Shown here one piece after another: positions 25,096-33,562 of a stretch of DNA of 64,000 nt. The stretch's first letter is position 1; each line of letters begins with the position of its first letter. The notes under the pieces are model-generated. The model had not been told where the DNA came from. It made no database searches and worked only from the letters and a program-made list of their open reading frames with translations. This DNA is from Asticcacaulis endophyticus (GTDB lineage: Bacteria > Pseudomonadota > Alphaproteobacteria > Caulobacterales > Caulobacteraceae): positions 1 to 64,000 of the forward strand of contig NZ_BMZB01000008.1 of assembly GCF_014652575.1 (NCBI RefSeq). The letters are read 5' to 3'. A program made the position numbers and the translations under genes.

Positions 25096-26148
25096 ATGAA
25101 ACGTCAGCGTATGAGCGATCAGGGCGGCACGGTAACGATTCACGATGTGGCCAGACATGCAGGTGTCTCGTCCATGACCGTGTCACGCGTCATTAATAAA
25201 AACGTCAATGTGCGTGAGCCTTTGCGTGAAAAGGTCATGGCCTCGATCAAGGCCCTGAAATACACCATGAACATGGCCGCGAGGTCGACACGCGCCGGCA
25301 TGGGCGGGGTTCGGATCGGCGTGTTATATTCTCACCCGTCGGCGTCCTATCTGAATGAGGTCATGCTGGGGGGGCTGGATCAGGCGGCGCGTCTGGGGGC
25401 GCAACTGTTGCTGGAAAAATGCGGCGGGTTGCAGTCGCAGAAAAACGCCGTCAACCGGCTGGTTGAAGCCGGGGTTGATGGGGTGATTCTGCCGCCGCCT
25501 TTGTGTGATTCCGCACCCACCGTGCAGATGCTGACCCGTGTGGGCATCCCTGTGCTGGCGTTGGCGACGGCGCGCCCCTTGCCGGAAGTCTCGGCTGTGC
25601 GTATCGACGACTTTCAGGGGGCTCTGGCCCTGACCCGACATTTGACCAAGCTGGGGCATAAGCGTATCGGGTTTATCAAAGGCAACCCGACCCACACGCC
25701 GACCGAAGTTCGTTATGAAGGCTTCCTCAAAGGGCTGTCGGAGGCGGGCATTACGCTGGACGAGGGGCTGGTGGTGCAGGGGCAGTTTACCTATAAATCC
25801 GGGCTCGAAGCCGGACGGGAGCTTCTGGATCGGAAAGACCCGCCCACCGCTATATTTGCCTCCAATGACGATATGGCTGCCGGTGTCATGGCGGTCGCGC
25901 ACGGGCTAAAGATCTCAATCCCTGAGCAACTGAGTGTATGCGGGTTTGACGATACGCCGGTCGCCTCGACCATCTGGCCGCAACTGACCACGGTTCATCA
26001 GCCGATCGTGGCTATGGGGCGCAGTTCGGTCAGTACAATTTTCGAGCGGATCAAAGAGCTGAAATCGGGCGAACCGTCTAGGCCCGTCCATCAACTGATG
26101 AAATTCACCCTGATGGATCGCGATTCAACGGGGCCTGCGCCGAAATAA
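25096..26148 (+). CDS. LacI-family transcriptional regulator
   Basis: A 350-residue DNA-binding repressor. Residues 13-60 hold the HTH and hinge (TIHDVARHAGVSSMTVSRVI), followed by a periplasmic-binding-protein-like sugar sensor with GVDGVILPPPL, KLGHKRIGFIKGNP and AIFASNDDMAAGVMA. The ATG follows AGGGAT. It sits between the SUMF1-GH43-GH97-GH43 operon and the esterase/TBDR genes, and is the only LacI protein in the window, so it is the likely reader of the nine palindromes. Its effector is probably an oligosaccharide or sugar from the locus. No palindrome of that type lies immediately before its own start. Confidence 0.92.
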   Translation: MKRQRMSDQGGTVTIHDVARHAGVSSMTVSRVINKNVNVREPLREKVMASIKALKYTMNMAARSTRAGMGGVRIGVLYSHPSASYLNEVMLGGLDQAARLGAQLLLEKCGGLQSQKNAVNRLVEAGVDGVILPPPLCDSAPTVQMLTRVGIPVLALATARPLPEVSAVRIDDFQGALALTRHLTKLGHKRIGFIKGNPTHTPTEVRYEGFLKGLSEAGITLDEGLVVQGQFTYKSGLEAGRELLDRKDPPTAIFASNDDMAAGVMAVAHGLKISIPEQLSVCGFDDTPVASTIWPQLTTVHQPIVAMGRSSVSTIFERIKELKSGEPSRPVHQLMKFTLMDRDSTGPAPK

Positions 26149-26185
26149 TATCTGACGGCGCAGAGGATAAGTTTTCCGCCTTAAT

Positions 26186-26199
26186 TGATATCGATATCT
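26186..26199. promoter_or_regulatory. LacI-type operator, copy 5 (one mismatch)
   Basis: TGATATCGATATCT, 52 bp upstream of the esterase start and 37 bp after the LacI stop codon; placed to overlap or block the esterase promoter. Confidence 0.7.
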
Positions 26200-26251
26200 T
26201 TTGGTCTCGCCGGATTTTAGGGGGCAGGCATCACGCTATAAAGAGGAAATT

Positions 26252-27091
26252 ATGCCGCAGGAACTGCCTTTTGACGAAAAATCGGCGTCTCCCGATGAGG
26301 TGTTTGTTCTTTCGGAAGGGACTCCCAATACGCTTGAGGGAATGTGGCCGGATCGACGGTACTACGTCATCAACCGTTTGGAACTGCATCTATATCGGGC
26401 GGCGTCAAAGCCACGGGCGCGGGCGCTGATTTATCCGGGGGGAGGCTATCTCGATCTGGTTCACGATAAGGAAGGGATAGAGATTGCCCTGTGGTTATCG
26501 GGTATCGGGATCGATGCCTATGTGGTGGTTCATCGGTTGCCGGGGGCGCTAAAAGCCGGTACGGGCGAGGTCTGGTCATCCGATATTGCGCTGAACGACG
26601 GTCTTTTGTGTCTGGATTTTCTGCACGCGCGCGATGATTTGCCGCTTTTGCATTTTGGGTTGTCGTCCGGCGGCCATCTGGCGGGCGTCATGGCCTGTCA
26701 GGCGCATCCTCTGGCGGCGGCAGGCGTCATGATCGGCTATGCGCCGGTCAATGCCAATCACCGTCGCTACAAGGCCCCGGCGGATAAGCCCGATTATCCG
26801 CCGGTTGAGAAACAGGACTTTTATGACGCCTGGCCCATCGGTATGGCGCAGGAACCGCACGGCGTGCCCAAAGTCCCGGTGTTTTTGGTTTATGCGCTTC
26901 ACGATCAGCCAGTGCCGGTCGATCATGCGCTTAACTTCATCAAGGCCATGCAGCAACATGGCGGCGATCTGGAGGCGCATATTTTCCCACAGGCGCCGCA
27001 CGGATTCGCTCTGCGTGACCTCGCCGGAACGCACGATCAATGGCCGCTTCTGGCGTCGCGCTGGATCGACCGGGTTTTGACAGCGCTGTAA
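26252..27091 (+). CDS. Alpha/beta hydrolase, acetyl-esterase-like
   Basis: A 279-residue alpha/beta hydrolase without a signal peptide. The oxyanion segment IYPGGGYLDLVHDKEG is followed by nucleophile Ser in FGLSSGGHLAGVMA, the probable acid Asp in ALHDQPVPVDH and His in APHGFALRD. The pattern fits xylan- and pectin-type acetylesterases (BD-FAE/AxeA group). It would deacetylate imported oligosaccharides in the cytoplasm. The ATG at 26252 follows an AAGAGGAAA site; the longer frame from 26201 lacks one. A LacI-type operator lies 52 bp upstream. Confidence 0.85.
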   Translation: MPQELPFDEKSASPDEVFVLSEGTPNTLEGMWPDRRYYVINRLELHLYRAASKPRARALIYPGGGYLDLVHDKEGIEIALWLSGIGIDAYVVVHRLPGALKAGTGEVWSSDIALNDGLLCLDFLHARDDLPLLHFGLSSGGHLAGVMACQAHPLAAAGVMIGYAPVNANHRRYKAPADKPDYPPVEKQDFYDAWPIGMAQEPHGVPKVPVFLVYALHDQPVPVDHALNFIKAMQQHGGDLEAHIFPQAPHGFALRDLAGTHDQWPLLASRWIDRVLTAL

Positions 27092-27192
27092 TTCGACAGT
27101 TGTGTCAAAATCTGTGGCATAAAGGCGTCAGTTAGCTGTATCCAACTGAATATATATTGACGCATTTGTCATGCAAGCGTAAGGTTTATTTG

Positions 27193-27206
27193 TGGTATCG
27201 ATATCA
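27193..27206. promoter_or_regulatory. LacI-type operator, copy 6 (one mismatch)
   Basis: TGGTATCGATATCA, the outer of two sites upstream of the first TBDR gene, with centres 30 bp from copy 7. Confidence 0.65.
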
Positions 27207-27222
27207 AATTGATGCTGCTTTC

Positions 27223-27236
27223 TGATAACGATATCA
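27223..27236. promoter_or_regulatory. LacI-type operator, copy 7 (one mismatch)
   Basis: TGATAACGATATCA, 95 bp upstream of the first TBDR start codon. A TATAAT sequence follows at 27292-27297, but no good matching -35 box is visible. Confidence 0.7.
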
Positions 27237-27331
27237 AATTAGGGTTGGCGGCAAAGTTGTCGGGCGCTGCATAGGGATATGTACAGGCCAATATAATGAC
27301 GACATGCACGTTAAGCGCCGGAGGAAACAAA

Positions 27332-30265
27332 ATGAAAAGATACACACGGATGCGCGCGTGCGTGTCGGGGGCAGCTATGCTGTTTGCCATGAGCGTGACT
27401 GCTGCGGCTAACGCACAGGAGACGGCATCTGCGGAAGATGTCGATACAACCACGGTGGTGGTCACCGGTATTCGCGCCTCGGCGCGCTCCTCGCTTTCGA
27501 TCAAGAAGAATACGCTTGAGGTCGTTGATTCCATTACGGCCGAAGATATCGGCAAATTGCCTGACACCAATGTGTCGGAAACCCTGACGCGCATTCCCGG
27601 TGTTCAGGGCTACCGGTACGGCGGTGAAGGGGCGTCCCCTGCGGGCTCAGGCTCCGGGGTCACTATTCGCGGCCTGTCGGGGCAGACAGCCTCTCAGCTC
27701 AATAGCCGGGTATTTTTCACCGCCGGGACGCGTGAGTTCAACGTCGAAAGCGCTATTCCGGGCATGGTTGCGGGCATCGATGTTTATAAGAACCCGTCGG
27801 CGGAGCATATCGAAGGCGGTATTGGTGGCCTTGTAAATATCCGCACACGTAACCCCAGTGATTTTAAGGGGCCAACCGTGTCTTTGGGGGCTACGGCGCG
27901 CTATAATGACCTGATCAAAAAGGCTGATCCTGAAATTTTCGGTCTGGTTGCCAACCGTTGGGATCTGGCCAATGGTGGCCGCATCGGCGTGATGGCGGCG
28001 GGGACTTTTAGCGAAAGCAGTGGGCGTTCTGATAATAATCCGGCCAATGGCGGGGCAAACTTCAAGCGCGCGATCCGTGCGGATGATGCTGAATATGCCG
28101 TTGCGGCGGGCGCTAATCAGGCCTATGCCGGGCGAACGGATACGTGGTTTCTGGCCAGTGTGCCGAGCACGGCCAATGTCCCGAATGCCAATCTGACATC
28201 CTTTACAGGCGCGCCCCTGACCAGTGCGCAGCAGGACAATATTATGGTCGCGCCTGCGCTGACCAATAACCTGTTCCAGGAAAGCATTTTCCGTACCCGC
28301 AAAGGGTTGAGCCTTGCCAGTGACTACCGGGTAAATGACAGTCTGCGCTTTTATGCCGAGTATAATTATAACTACTATCTGTACCATCAAAACTATCGCG
28401 GCCTGAATGCCGTTGACGGCGGTACAGTTCAAAATCTGACGACGACGCCGTTCGACTATACCGAAGGGCTGGCCAACCGTAACAGCAATGGCGGCTCAGA
28501 TGACGTGGTCGTCGATCAGCGACTGGCAGGGGCGACCTTCCTCAATTCGACCCTGAATACAGTCGGTGGCGATGAGCATCACGAATACGATACGGCCTCT
28601 CTGGCCGGGGGTGTGGAATGGAAGCCGACGTCCCAGTTGGAGTTCAAAGCCGACCTGATGTATCTTGAAACCACGCGCTCTCAGGATAATCGCTCAGTCA
28701 ATATGGACTCGGCGCCGGGTCTCGTCTGGAATATTGAGCGCACCACCACGGGTGAGCCGCATACCTTTGATATCTCCGGCCCAAGACTGGATGATGCGGC
28801 CAACTGGATTTTCCGCGACTATAATAATGGTGCCAACCAGAAGTGGGACGATAGTGCCTGGGCGGCGGCCTTTTCCGGCAAATATATGCCCGAAGCCGGA
28901 CCGTTCTCCGCCGTCAAGTTCGGCGTTCGCTTTGCGCATCAGCAGGATGATTACCGCACCTACAATTTTTCCGGCCGACGCCTGACAACCGATGGTGGTT
29001 TGCGCACGAGCGCCAACATGATTTTCGGGTCGTCAATGGCGGATCTTCTGGTCAATGCGCCCCGCAACTTCATGCGCGATGAGACGGGCTATTCCGGCGG
29101 GTTCCTGGTGTTCGATTCCGACGCCCTGTTAGGCGATAATGTCCGCAACCGTTTCCCAAATGCCGGGATTGCGGCAGAGGCCTCATTACCTGAAGTAACC
29201 GCGAACCGTCGCTATAGCGAAGAAGACACCACCGCCGCCTTCCTTATGGGTGAGTTTACCTTCCTTGACGACCGGCTTAAGGGCAATGTCGGTGTACGCT
29301 GGGTGAAGACGGAGGGCTTCTTCCGCTCCGGTGCCGGGGCTTCTGCCATTGAGGCGTCGTCTTCCTATAAGAACACCCTGCCGTCGTTGAACGTGACCTA
29401 TGATCTGACGGGCGACAATGATCTGTTGCTGCGATTTGGCTATGGCCGGGGCCTGACCCGTCCTGATCTGGGTCAGCTTAACCCGACCCTGTCCTATAGC
29501 GAATCCTTGGGGACGGGCAGTGCTGGCAATCCCGACCTGAAGCCGCAGGTGGCCGACAGTTATGACCTGTCGCTGGAAAAATACTTCTCCAGCACCAACT
29601 ATGTGTCCGCAGCCGTATTCCGTAAGGAAATCGACAGCTTCTTCTTTGGTATCGCCGGCTGTGAAACCATAGCCGGGGCACCGGCACCCAGTGGTGTTGT
29701 GACGCCAACAGGGTGTGCCTCGCCGCAATATCTGGTGACGCGCACGGTCAATGCCGAGCCGGGCTGGGTCGAAGGGGTGGAACTATCGGGGCAATATTTC
29801 TTTGATGCTCTGCCGGGTATCTGGAGCCATTTCGGCGTTTCCGGGTCTTACACCTTCGTCGATACCGCCTTGCCGGTGAACTTCGGTACGGCCACGGCAC
29901 CACGTTTTGTCATCATGCCTCAGCCGATGCAGTCAAAGCATAATTACAGCCTGACCGGCATGTATGAGGATGAGAAATTCTCGGCCCGTCTGGTCTATAC
30001 CTACCGTTCGGATGCCATTCTGTTTGGAGCGTCGATCAACCCGATCGATGGCCGCTATATCCGTGAGTATGGGATTCTCGATCTGGCGCTCAACTATAAT
30101 CTGACAGAGCGGGTGGCGGTGAGCTTTAATGCCATGAACCTGACCGATCAGGCGCTTAACCGGAATGTGGGTGAGCCCTTCGGTTATGAAACCAACATTG
30201 AGCGTCAGCATTTTGCCAATGGTCGCAACTTCTCGCTGGGGGTGCGCTATAAGTTCGGCGGGTAG
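27332..30265 (+). CDS. TonB-dependent outer-membrane receptor (glycan uptake)
   Basis: A 977-residue TBDR. Signal peptide in CVSGAAMLFAMSVTAAANAQ, TonB box TTVVVTGIRAS, plug domain with SITAEDIGKLPDTNVSETL and VTIRGLSG, then a long 22-strand-type barrel ending FSLGVRYKFGG. This is the proteobacterial TBDR group often linked to carbohydrates. The ATG at 27332 follows GGAGGAAACAAA; the frame from 27296 lacks a ribosome site. It is downstream of two LacI-type operators and followed by a terminator, so it is likely transcribed alone. Ligand is presumably the target oligosaccharide. Confidence 0.92.
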   Translation: MKRYTRMRACVSGAAMLFAMSVTAAANAQETASAEDVDTTTVVVTGIRASARSSLSIKKNTLEVVDSITAEDIGKLPDTNVSETLTRIPGVQGYRYGGEGASPAGSGSGVTIRGLSGQTASQLNSRVFFTAGTREFNVESAIPGMVAGIDVYKNPSAEHIEGGIGGLVNIRTRNPSDFKGPTVSLGATARYNDLIKKADPEIFGLVANRWDLANGGRIGVMAAGTFSESSGRSDNNPANGGANFKRAIRADDAEYAVAAGANQAYAGRTDTWFLASVPSTANVPNANLTSFTGAPLTSAQQDNIMVAPALTNNLFQESIFRTRKGLSLASDYRVNDSLRFYAEYNYNYYLYHQNYRGLNAVDGGTVQNLTTTPFDYTEGLANRNSNGGSDDVVVDQRLAGATFLNSTLNTVGGDEHHEYDTASLAGGVEWKPTSQLEFKADLMYLETTRSQDNRSVNMDSAPGLVWNIERTTTGEPHTFDISGPRLDDAANWIFRDYNNGANQKWDDSAWAAAFSGKYMPEAGPFSAVKFGVRFAHQQDDYRTYNFSGRRLTTDGGLRTSANMIFGSSMADLLVNAPRNFMRDETGYSGGFLVFDSDALLGDNVRNRFPNAGIAAEASLPEVTANRRYSEEDTTAAFLMGEFTFLDDRLKGNVGVRWVKTEGFFRSGAGASAIEASSSYKNTLPSLNVTYDLTGDNDLLLRFGYGRGLTRPDLGQLNPTLSYSESLGTGSAGNPDLKPQVADSYDLSLEKYFSSTNYVSAAVFRKEIDSFFFGIAGCETIAGAPAPSGVVTPTGCASPQYLVTRTVNAEPGWVEGVELSGQYFFDALPGIWSHFGVSGSYTFVDTALPVNFGTATAPRFVIMPQPMQSKHNYSLTGMYEDEKFSARLVYTYRSDAILFGASINPIDGRYIREYGILDLALNYNLTERVAVSFNAMNLTDQALNRNVGEPFGYETNIERQHFANGRNFSLGVRYKFGG

Positions 30266-30296
30266 TATCTAAAGGTTTTAGTCGATTGAGAGCAGG

Positions 30297-30327
30297 GGCT
30301 GCGGCATCATATGTCGCAGCCTTTTTT
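30297..30327 (+). terminator. Rho-independent terminator of the first TBDR gene
   Basis: GGCTGCGGCA pairs with TGTCGCAGCC (one G-U pair) around a short loop, followed directly by six T residues. It lies 31 bp after the TBDR stop codon. Confidence 0.85.
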
Positions 30328-30440
30328 ATTTAATGATTTCAGTTGATTGGCTTGGTTCTGCCCTCCTGTGGTAATTTGGAAACGGTGGGCGGCGTTGTGA
30401 TTGTGCGGGCGGGTTTGGCTTGACAGATTAGAAAATTTTC

Positions 30441-30454
30441 TGATAACGATATCA
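30441..30454. promoter_or_regulatory. LacI-type operator, copy 8 (one mismatch)
   Basis: TGATAACGATATCA upstream of the second TBDR gene; identical to copy 7. Its centre is 43 bp, about four helical turns, from copy 9. Confidence 0.75.
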
Positions 30455-30483
30455 GAATATCGCAGTCCCTTTGCGCCATTTTT

Positions 30484-30497
30484 TGTTATCGATAACT
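30484..30497. promoter_or_regulatory. LacI-type operator, copy 9 (divergent variant)
   Basis: TGTTATCGATAACT; its inner 12 bp, GTTATCGATAAC, are a perfect palindrome with the same central ATCGAT as the other copies. It lies 77 bp upstream of the second TBDR start. Confidence 0.6.
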
Positions 30498-30574
30498 TTT
30501 ATGGTGGTCTCTAAGGGGTGGCGGTCAGGCAATTAAAACAACAGGCCGGGTTACAGAGCCGGCGGGAGAAACAG

Positions 30575-33460
30575 ATGGAAAAGGATAAGGCCCGTAACGG
30601 GCGCTGCGGGACTGCGCAGATTTCATATCAGGCGATGCTGGTGGCCTTGGGCGTCGGGCTTATGGCCGTCCCGGCTGTAGCGCAAGAACCGGCGCAGGCT
30701 CCGGTTCAGGCGCAGACACAAGCGGTACCTGATGAGGTCGACGACGGCACTGAAACGGTCATCGTCACCGGCGTTCTGGCCAATACCAAGGCCAAGAAGG
30801 CCAACGTATCCTATTCGGTCCTCACCGAGGACGATATGTCAAAGTTCACACCGATCAGCGCCGATGACATGCTCCGCGATATGCCGGGGGTGGTTGTGGA
30901 ATCCAACGACGGGGTCGCGCGCAACGAAGTCTTTACGCGCGGCATGACGATCGGCACGGGCTCGAACACATCGGGCTATTTCTGGACGACCATTCTGGAA
31001 GATGGCTTGCCGACGGTGCCGTTCAAATTCAGCGGATTTCAGGATGGCTATTTCTTCCGCTCTGACCTGAACACCAGCCGGGTGGAATCCGTTCGGGGCG
31101 GCTCATCTGCGACGGCCGTGACCACCTCGGTCGGGGCAACCTTTAACTACATCACCGGTAAGGTTCGCCCCGGTGCGTCGATACAGACCAAGATTGGTTT
31201 CGAGGGCGAGGATCTGCATCTGTCGTGGAAACAGGTGGACGGCTATTACGGCTGGCTGAACAAGGCGGGCGATTTTGGCTATAGCGCCAGCGGGTTCTAT
31301 CGTCGCTCAAACGGTCAGGTTAATCCGGGTTGGGACCTTAACCACGGTGGCCAGTTAAAGTTCAATCTGTACAAGAGCTATGAAAGTGAAAATGGCTCCG
31401 GCACCATCAATGTGACGTTCAAGCACCTTGACGATACCAATGCTGAATTGACCACCTTCCAGCAGCCTGCCTATGGCTACGAAGATTCAGAAGCCATTCC
31501 CGGTTTTCCGCGTGATGTGAACCTGTTCATGAATGGCGGCAAGCAAAGCGTGCCGAACTATAATAAGCCGGGTACGCACGCACTCGATCCCTCAGACGGC
31601 TATCAATACCAGCAGGATGCGGTGTGGCTGCGTTGGGAGCATCAAACCAATGGTGCGTGGAACTATGCCGGGGCTCTGCGCCTTCAGAAATCGACCTATG
31701 ACGGGCAATCCTATAAGCCCCAAAGCCTGACCTCGATCGCGTCCGCCGCGGCGACGCGGGAGCGCTATGGCCTGAATATCAACAATCTGGATCGCACACC
31801 CGGCTACTATGAATATTACGACTCGACGGGCGCTCTGCGGGCGCGGGTGGCCAACAATGTGAGCGGCTCACAACTGGGCACAAACTATCGCACCGGTGCC
31901 GCGTGTCCGGTGGTTCCGGGAGCAGCCTGGACGGCAAACAGCCTGTGCCTCGTGGCGAACACTTTACCTAACCGCGAAGTCGACGTCCGCGGAGGCACGG
32001 TAACCGCTACGACCGGAACGGGCTCAACCCTATATCCGGCGGCGGGTCTTAACCGGGACCTCGTTATGCTGACGCGGGCAGAAGATAATGAGCGGTCATC
32101 TGATGACGTGATCGGCAATCTGACGGCGACCTATCGTCAGGATACTTACAGCATCAATATGGGGCTTTATATTGCACGCTCCGAACAGACCAATGACAAC
32201 TGGGCCAACGGGTTGGGCGTATCCGCCTGGGCCGACGGTCAGGTTGAAAATCTGAATGTGCGCTACGTCACCAATACCGGCACCACCTATCAACTGACGG
32301 ACGCAGGCGGCTGGGGGGCTTACGGTTCCGGTCTGTTTACGACGGTGTTCCAAAAAGCGAAGATTGTTGAGATATCTCCCTACATCGGTATCTCATGGTC
32401 ACCGAATGAGCACTGGGACTTAAGCGCCAGCGTGAAGCAGCAGCGTATCAGTGCCAAAACCTATTCCGAGACTTGGGATACCCGTAATTCGGGGGCCGGT
32501 TCTTTGGCGAACGGCGGTCTGGATGGTAATCCGCTGACGGTATTCGATAATGTTTATATGATCAGGAACGTCTCAAAGATCATCGAAGCCGATAAGAACG
32601 TCACCAACCTCAATGTCAGCGCGGCGGTGGGGTATAACATCAACGCCAAAAACAAGGTCTATTACCGCTACATGGACGGCAAGCAGCCGGCCATGGGGAT
32701 CATTAACCGCTATTCGACCGTGGCTACTCTGGCGCGTCCGTTAGGGCCTACGGGCTATGTTAAGTCCCACGAAGCGGCCTATACCTTTGGGGACAGCAAG
32801 TTCAACGGGCAGGTGACCCTGTTCTATCAAAGCTTTGCGATCAACGACTATCCGACCGCCGTCGATACGGACAATGTATCGACCTATCTGTTGCCGGAAA
32901 ACTTCAACACCTACTTCACGCGGGGCGTTGAATCCTGGTTCAAGTGGAAGGTCACGCGCAAGCTGTCGTGGGATGCGTCGGTGACCTATCTCAACGGCAA
33001 AACGACCGAGGCCTATACCTGGCTCAACACGGGTGCGAACGGCAATGGTGCCGCTGATGACCTATTGCGCATCGATTCCGGCATCTTAAGCCGCACACCC
33101 AAGTGGACGGTCAGCAACACGATTTCCTACAAATGGGATGACTTCCGCATCAATCTGCGCCACCGCTGGATGGATAAGCGTAAGGTCAATACCAATCCGG
33201 TCGATACCCGCTGGCTGCCGACGCAGGACAATCTGGATATCTCGGTTCAGTACGAAGGCATCAAGGATACCCGCATCATGCTGGATATCCGCAATGCGCT
33301 CGATACCCAGTATGTCTCGGCCTACGATACGATGGTCACGACGGGCCTGACGAACAATGTCCAGCTTTACGATGTCGTGGCTCAGTTGCCGGAGTCGGGC
33401 TTCCTGCTCAAGCGCAATGCGCCGCGCTCAGTTTGGCTGACGGTCAGATACGACTTCTAA
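30575..33460 (+). CDS. TonB-dependent outer-membrane receptor (glycan uptake)
   Basis: A 961-residue TBDR. A signal peptide (MLVALGVGLMAVPAVAQ) follows an unusually long charged leader; then TonB box ETVIVTGVLAN, a plug domain (DDMLRDMPGVVVESNDGVA, ESVRGGSSATA) and a barrel ending SVWLTVRYDF, the aromatic end typical of Omp85-inserted proteins. It differs clearly from the first TBDR, so the locus may import two ligands or two sizes. The ATG at 30575 follows CGGGAGAAAC. Two LacI-type operators lie upstream, and the heparinase-type lyase gene follows. Confidence 0.92.
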   Translation: MEKDKARNGRCGTAQISYQAMLVALGVGLMAVPAVAQEPAQAPVQAQTQAVPDEVDDGTETVIVTGVLANTKAKKANVSYSVLTEDDMSKFTPISADDMLRDMPGVVVESNDGVARNEVFTRGMTIGTGSNTSGYFWTTILEDGLPTVPFKFSGFQDGYFFRSDLNTSRVESVRGGSSATAVTTSVGATFNYITGKVRPGASIQTKIGFEGEDLHLSWKQVDGYYGWLNKAGDFGYSASGFYRRSNGQVNPGWDLNHGGQLKFNLYKSYESENGSGTINVTFKHLDDTNAELTTFQQPAYGYEDSEAIPGFPRDVNLFMNGGKQSVPNYNKPGTHALDPSDGYQYQQDAVWLRWEHQTNGAWNYAGALRLQKSTYDGQSYKPQSLTSIASAAATRERYGLNINNLDRTPGYYEYYDSTGALRARVANNVSGSQLGTNYRTGAACPVVPGAAWTANSLCLVANTLPNREVDVRGGTVTATTGTGSTLYPAAGLNRDLVMLTRAEDNERSSDDVIGNLTATYRQDTYSINMGLYIARSEQTNDNWANGLGVSAWADGQVENLNVRYVTNTGTTYQLTDAGGWGAYGSGLFTTVFQKAKIVEISPYIGISWSPNEHWDLSASVKQQRISAKTYSETWDTRNSGAGSLANGGLDGNPLTVFDNVYMIRNVSKIIEADKNVTNLNVSAAVGYNINAKNKVYYRYMDGKQPAMGIINRYSTVATLARPLGPTGYVKSHEAAYTFGDSKFNGQVTLFYQSFAINDYPTAVDTDNVSTYLLPENFNTYFTRGVESWFKWKVTRKLSWDASVTYLNGKTTEAYTWLNTGANGNGAADDLLRIDSGILSRTPKWTVSNTISYKWDDFRINLRHRWMDKRKVNTNPVDTRWLPTQDNLDISVQYEGIKDTRIMLDIRNALDTQYVSAYDTMVTTGLTNNVQLYDVVAQLPESGFLLKRNAPRSVWLTVRYDF

Positions 33461-33481
33461 GCTAAACAAAGTCTGCGATTG

Positions 33482-33510
33482 GGGCGGTCAGGTCTATGGC
33501 CAGACCGCCC
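33482..33510 (+). terminator. Hairpin after the second TBDR gene, weak terminator
   Basis: GGGCGGTC pairs with GACCGCCC, with extra GG/CC pairing inside. Only a TTT follows, so termination may be partial and allow read-through into the lyase gene. Confidence 0.5.
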
Positions 33511-33562
33511 TTTGGCCGTTTATCATGGTCCAAAATTATAAACGACGGTGTGAGGAAATTTC

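Noticed and set aside
27075-27110. TTTTGACA/TGTCAAAA inverted repeat at the end of the esterase gene as a terminator
   Set aside because: One arm lies in the coding region, the loop is 20 bases long, the stem is AT-rich and no T-tract follows.
27647-28432. 261-codon open frame on the minus strand
   Set aside because: Entirely antisense to the first TBDR, whose plug and barrel are clear; no ribosome site or family likeness.
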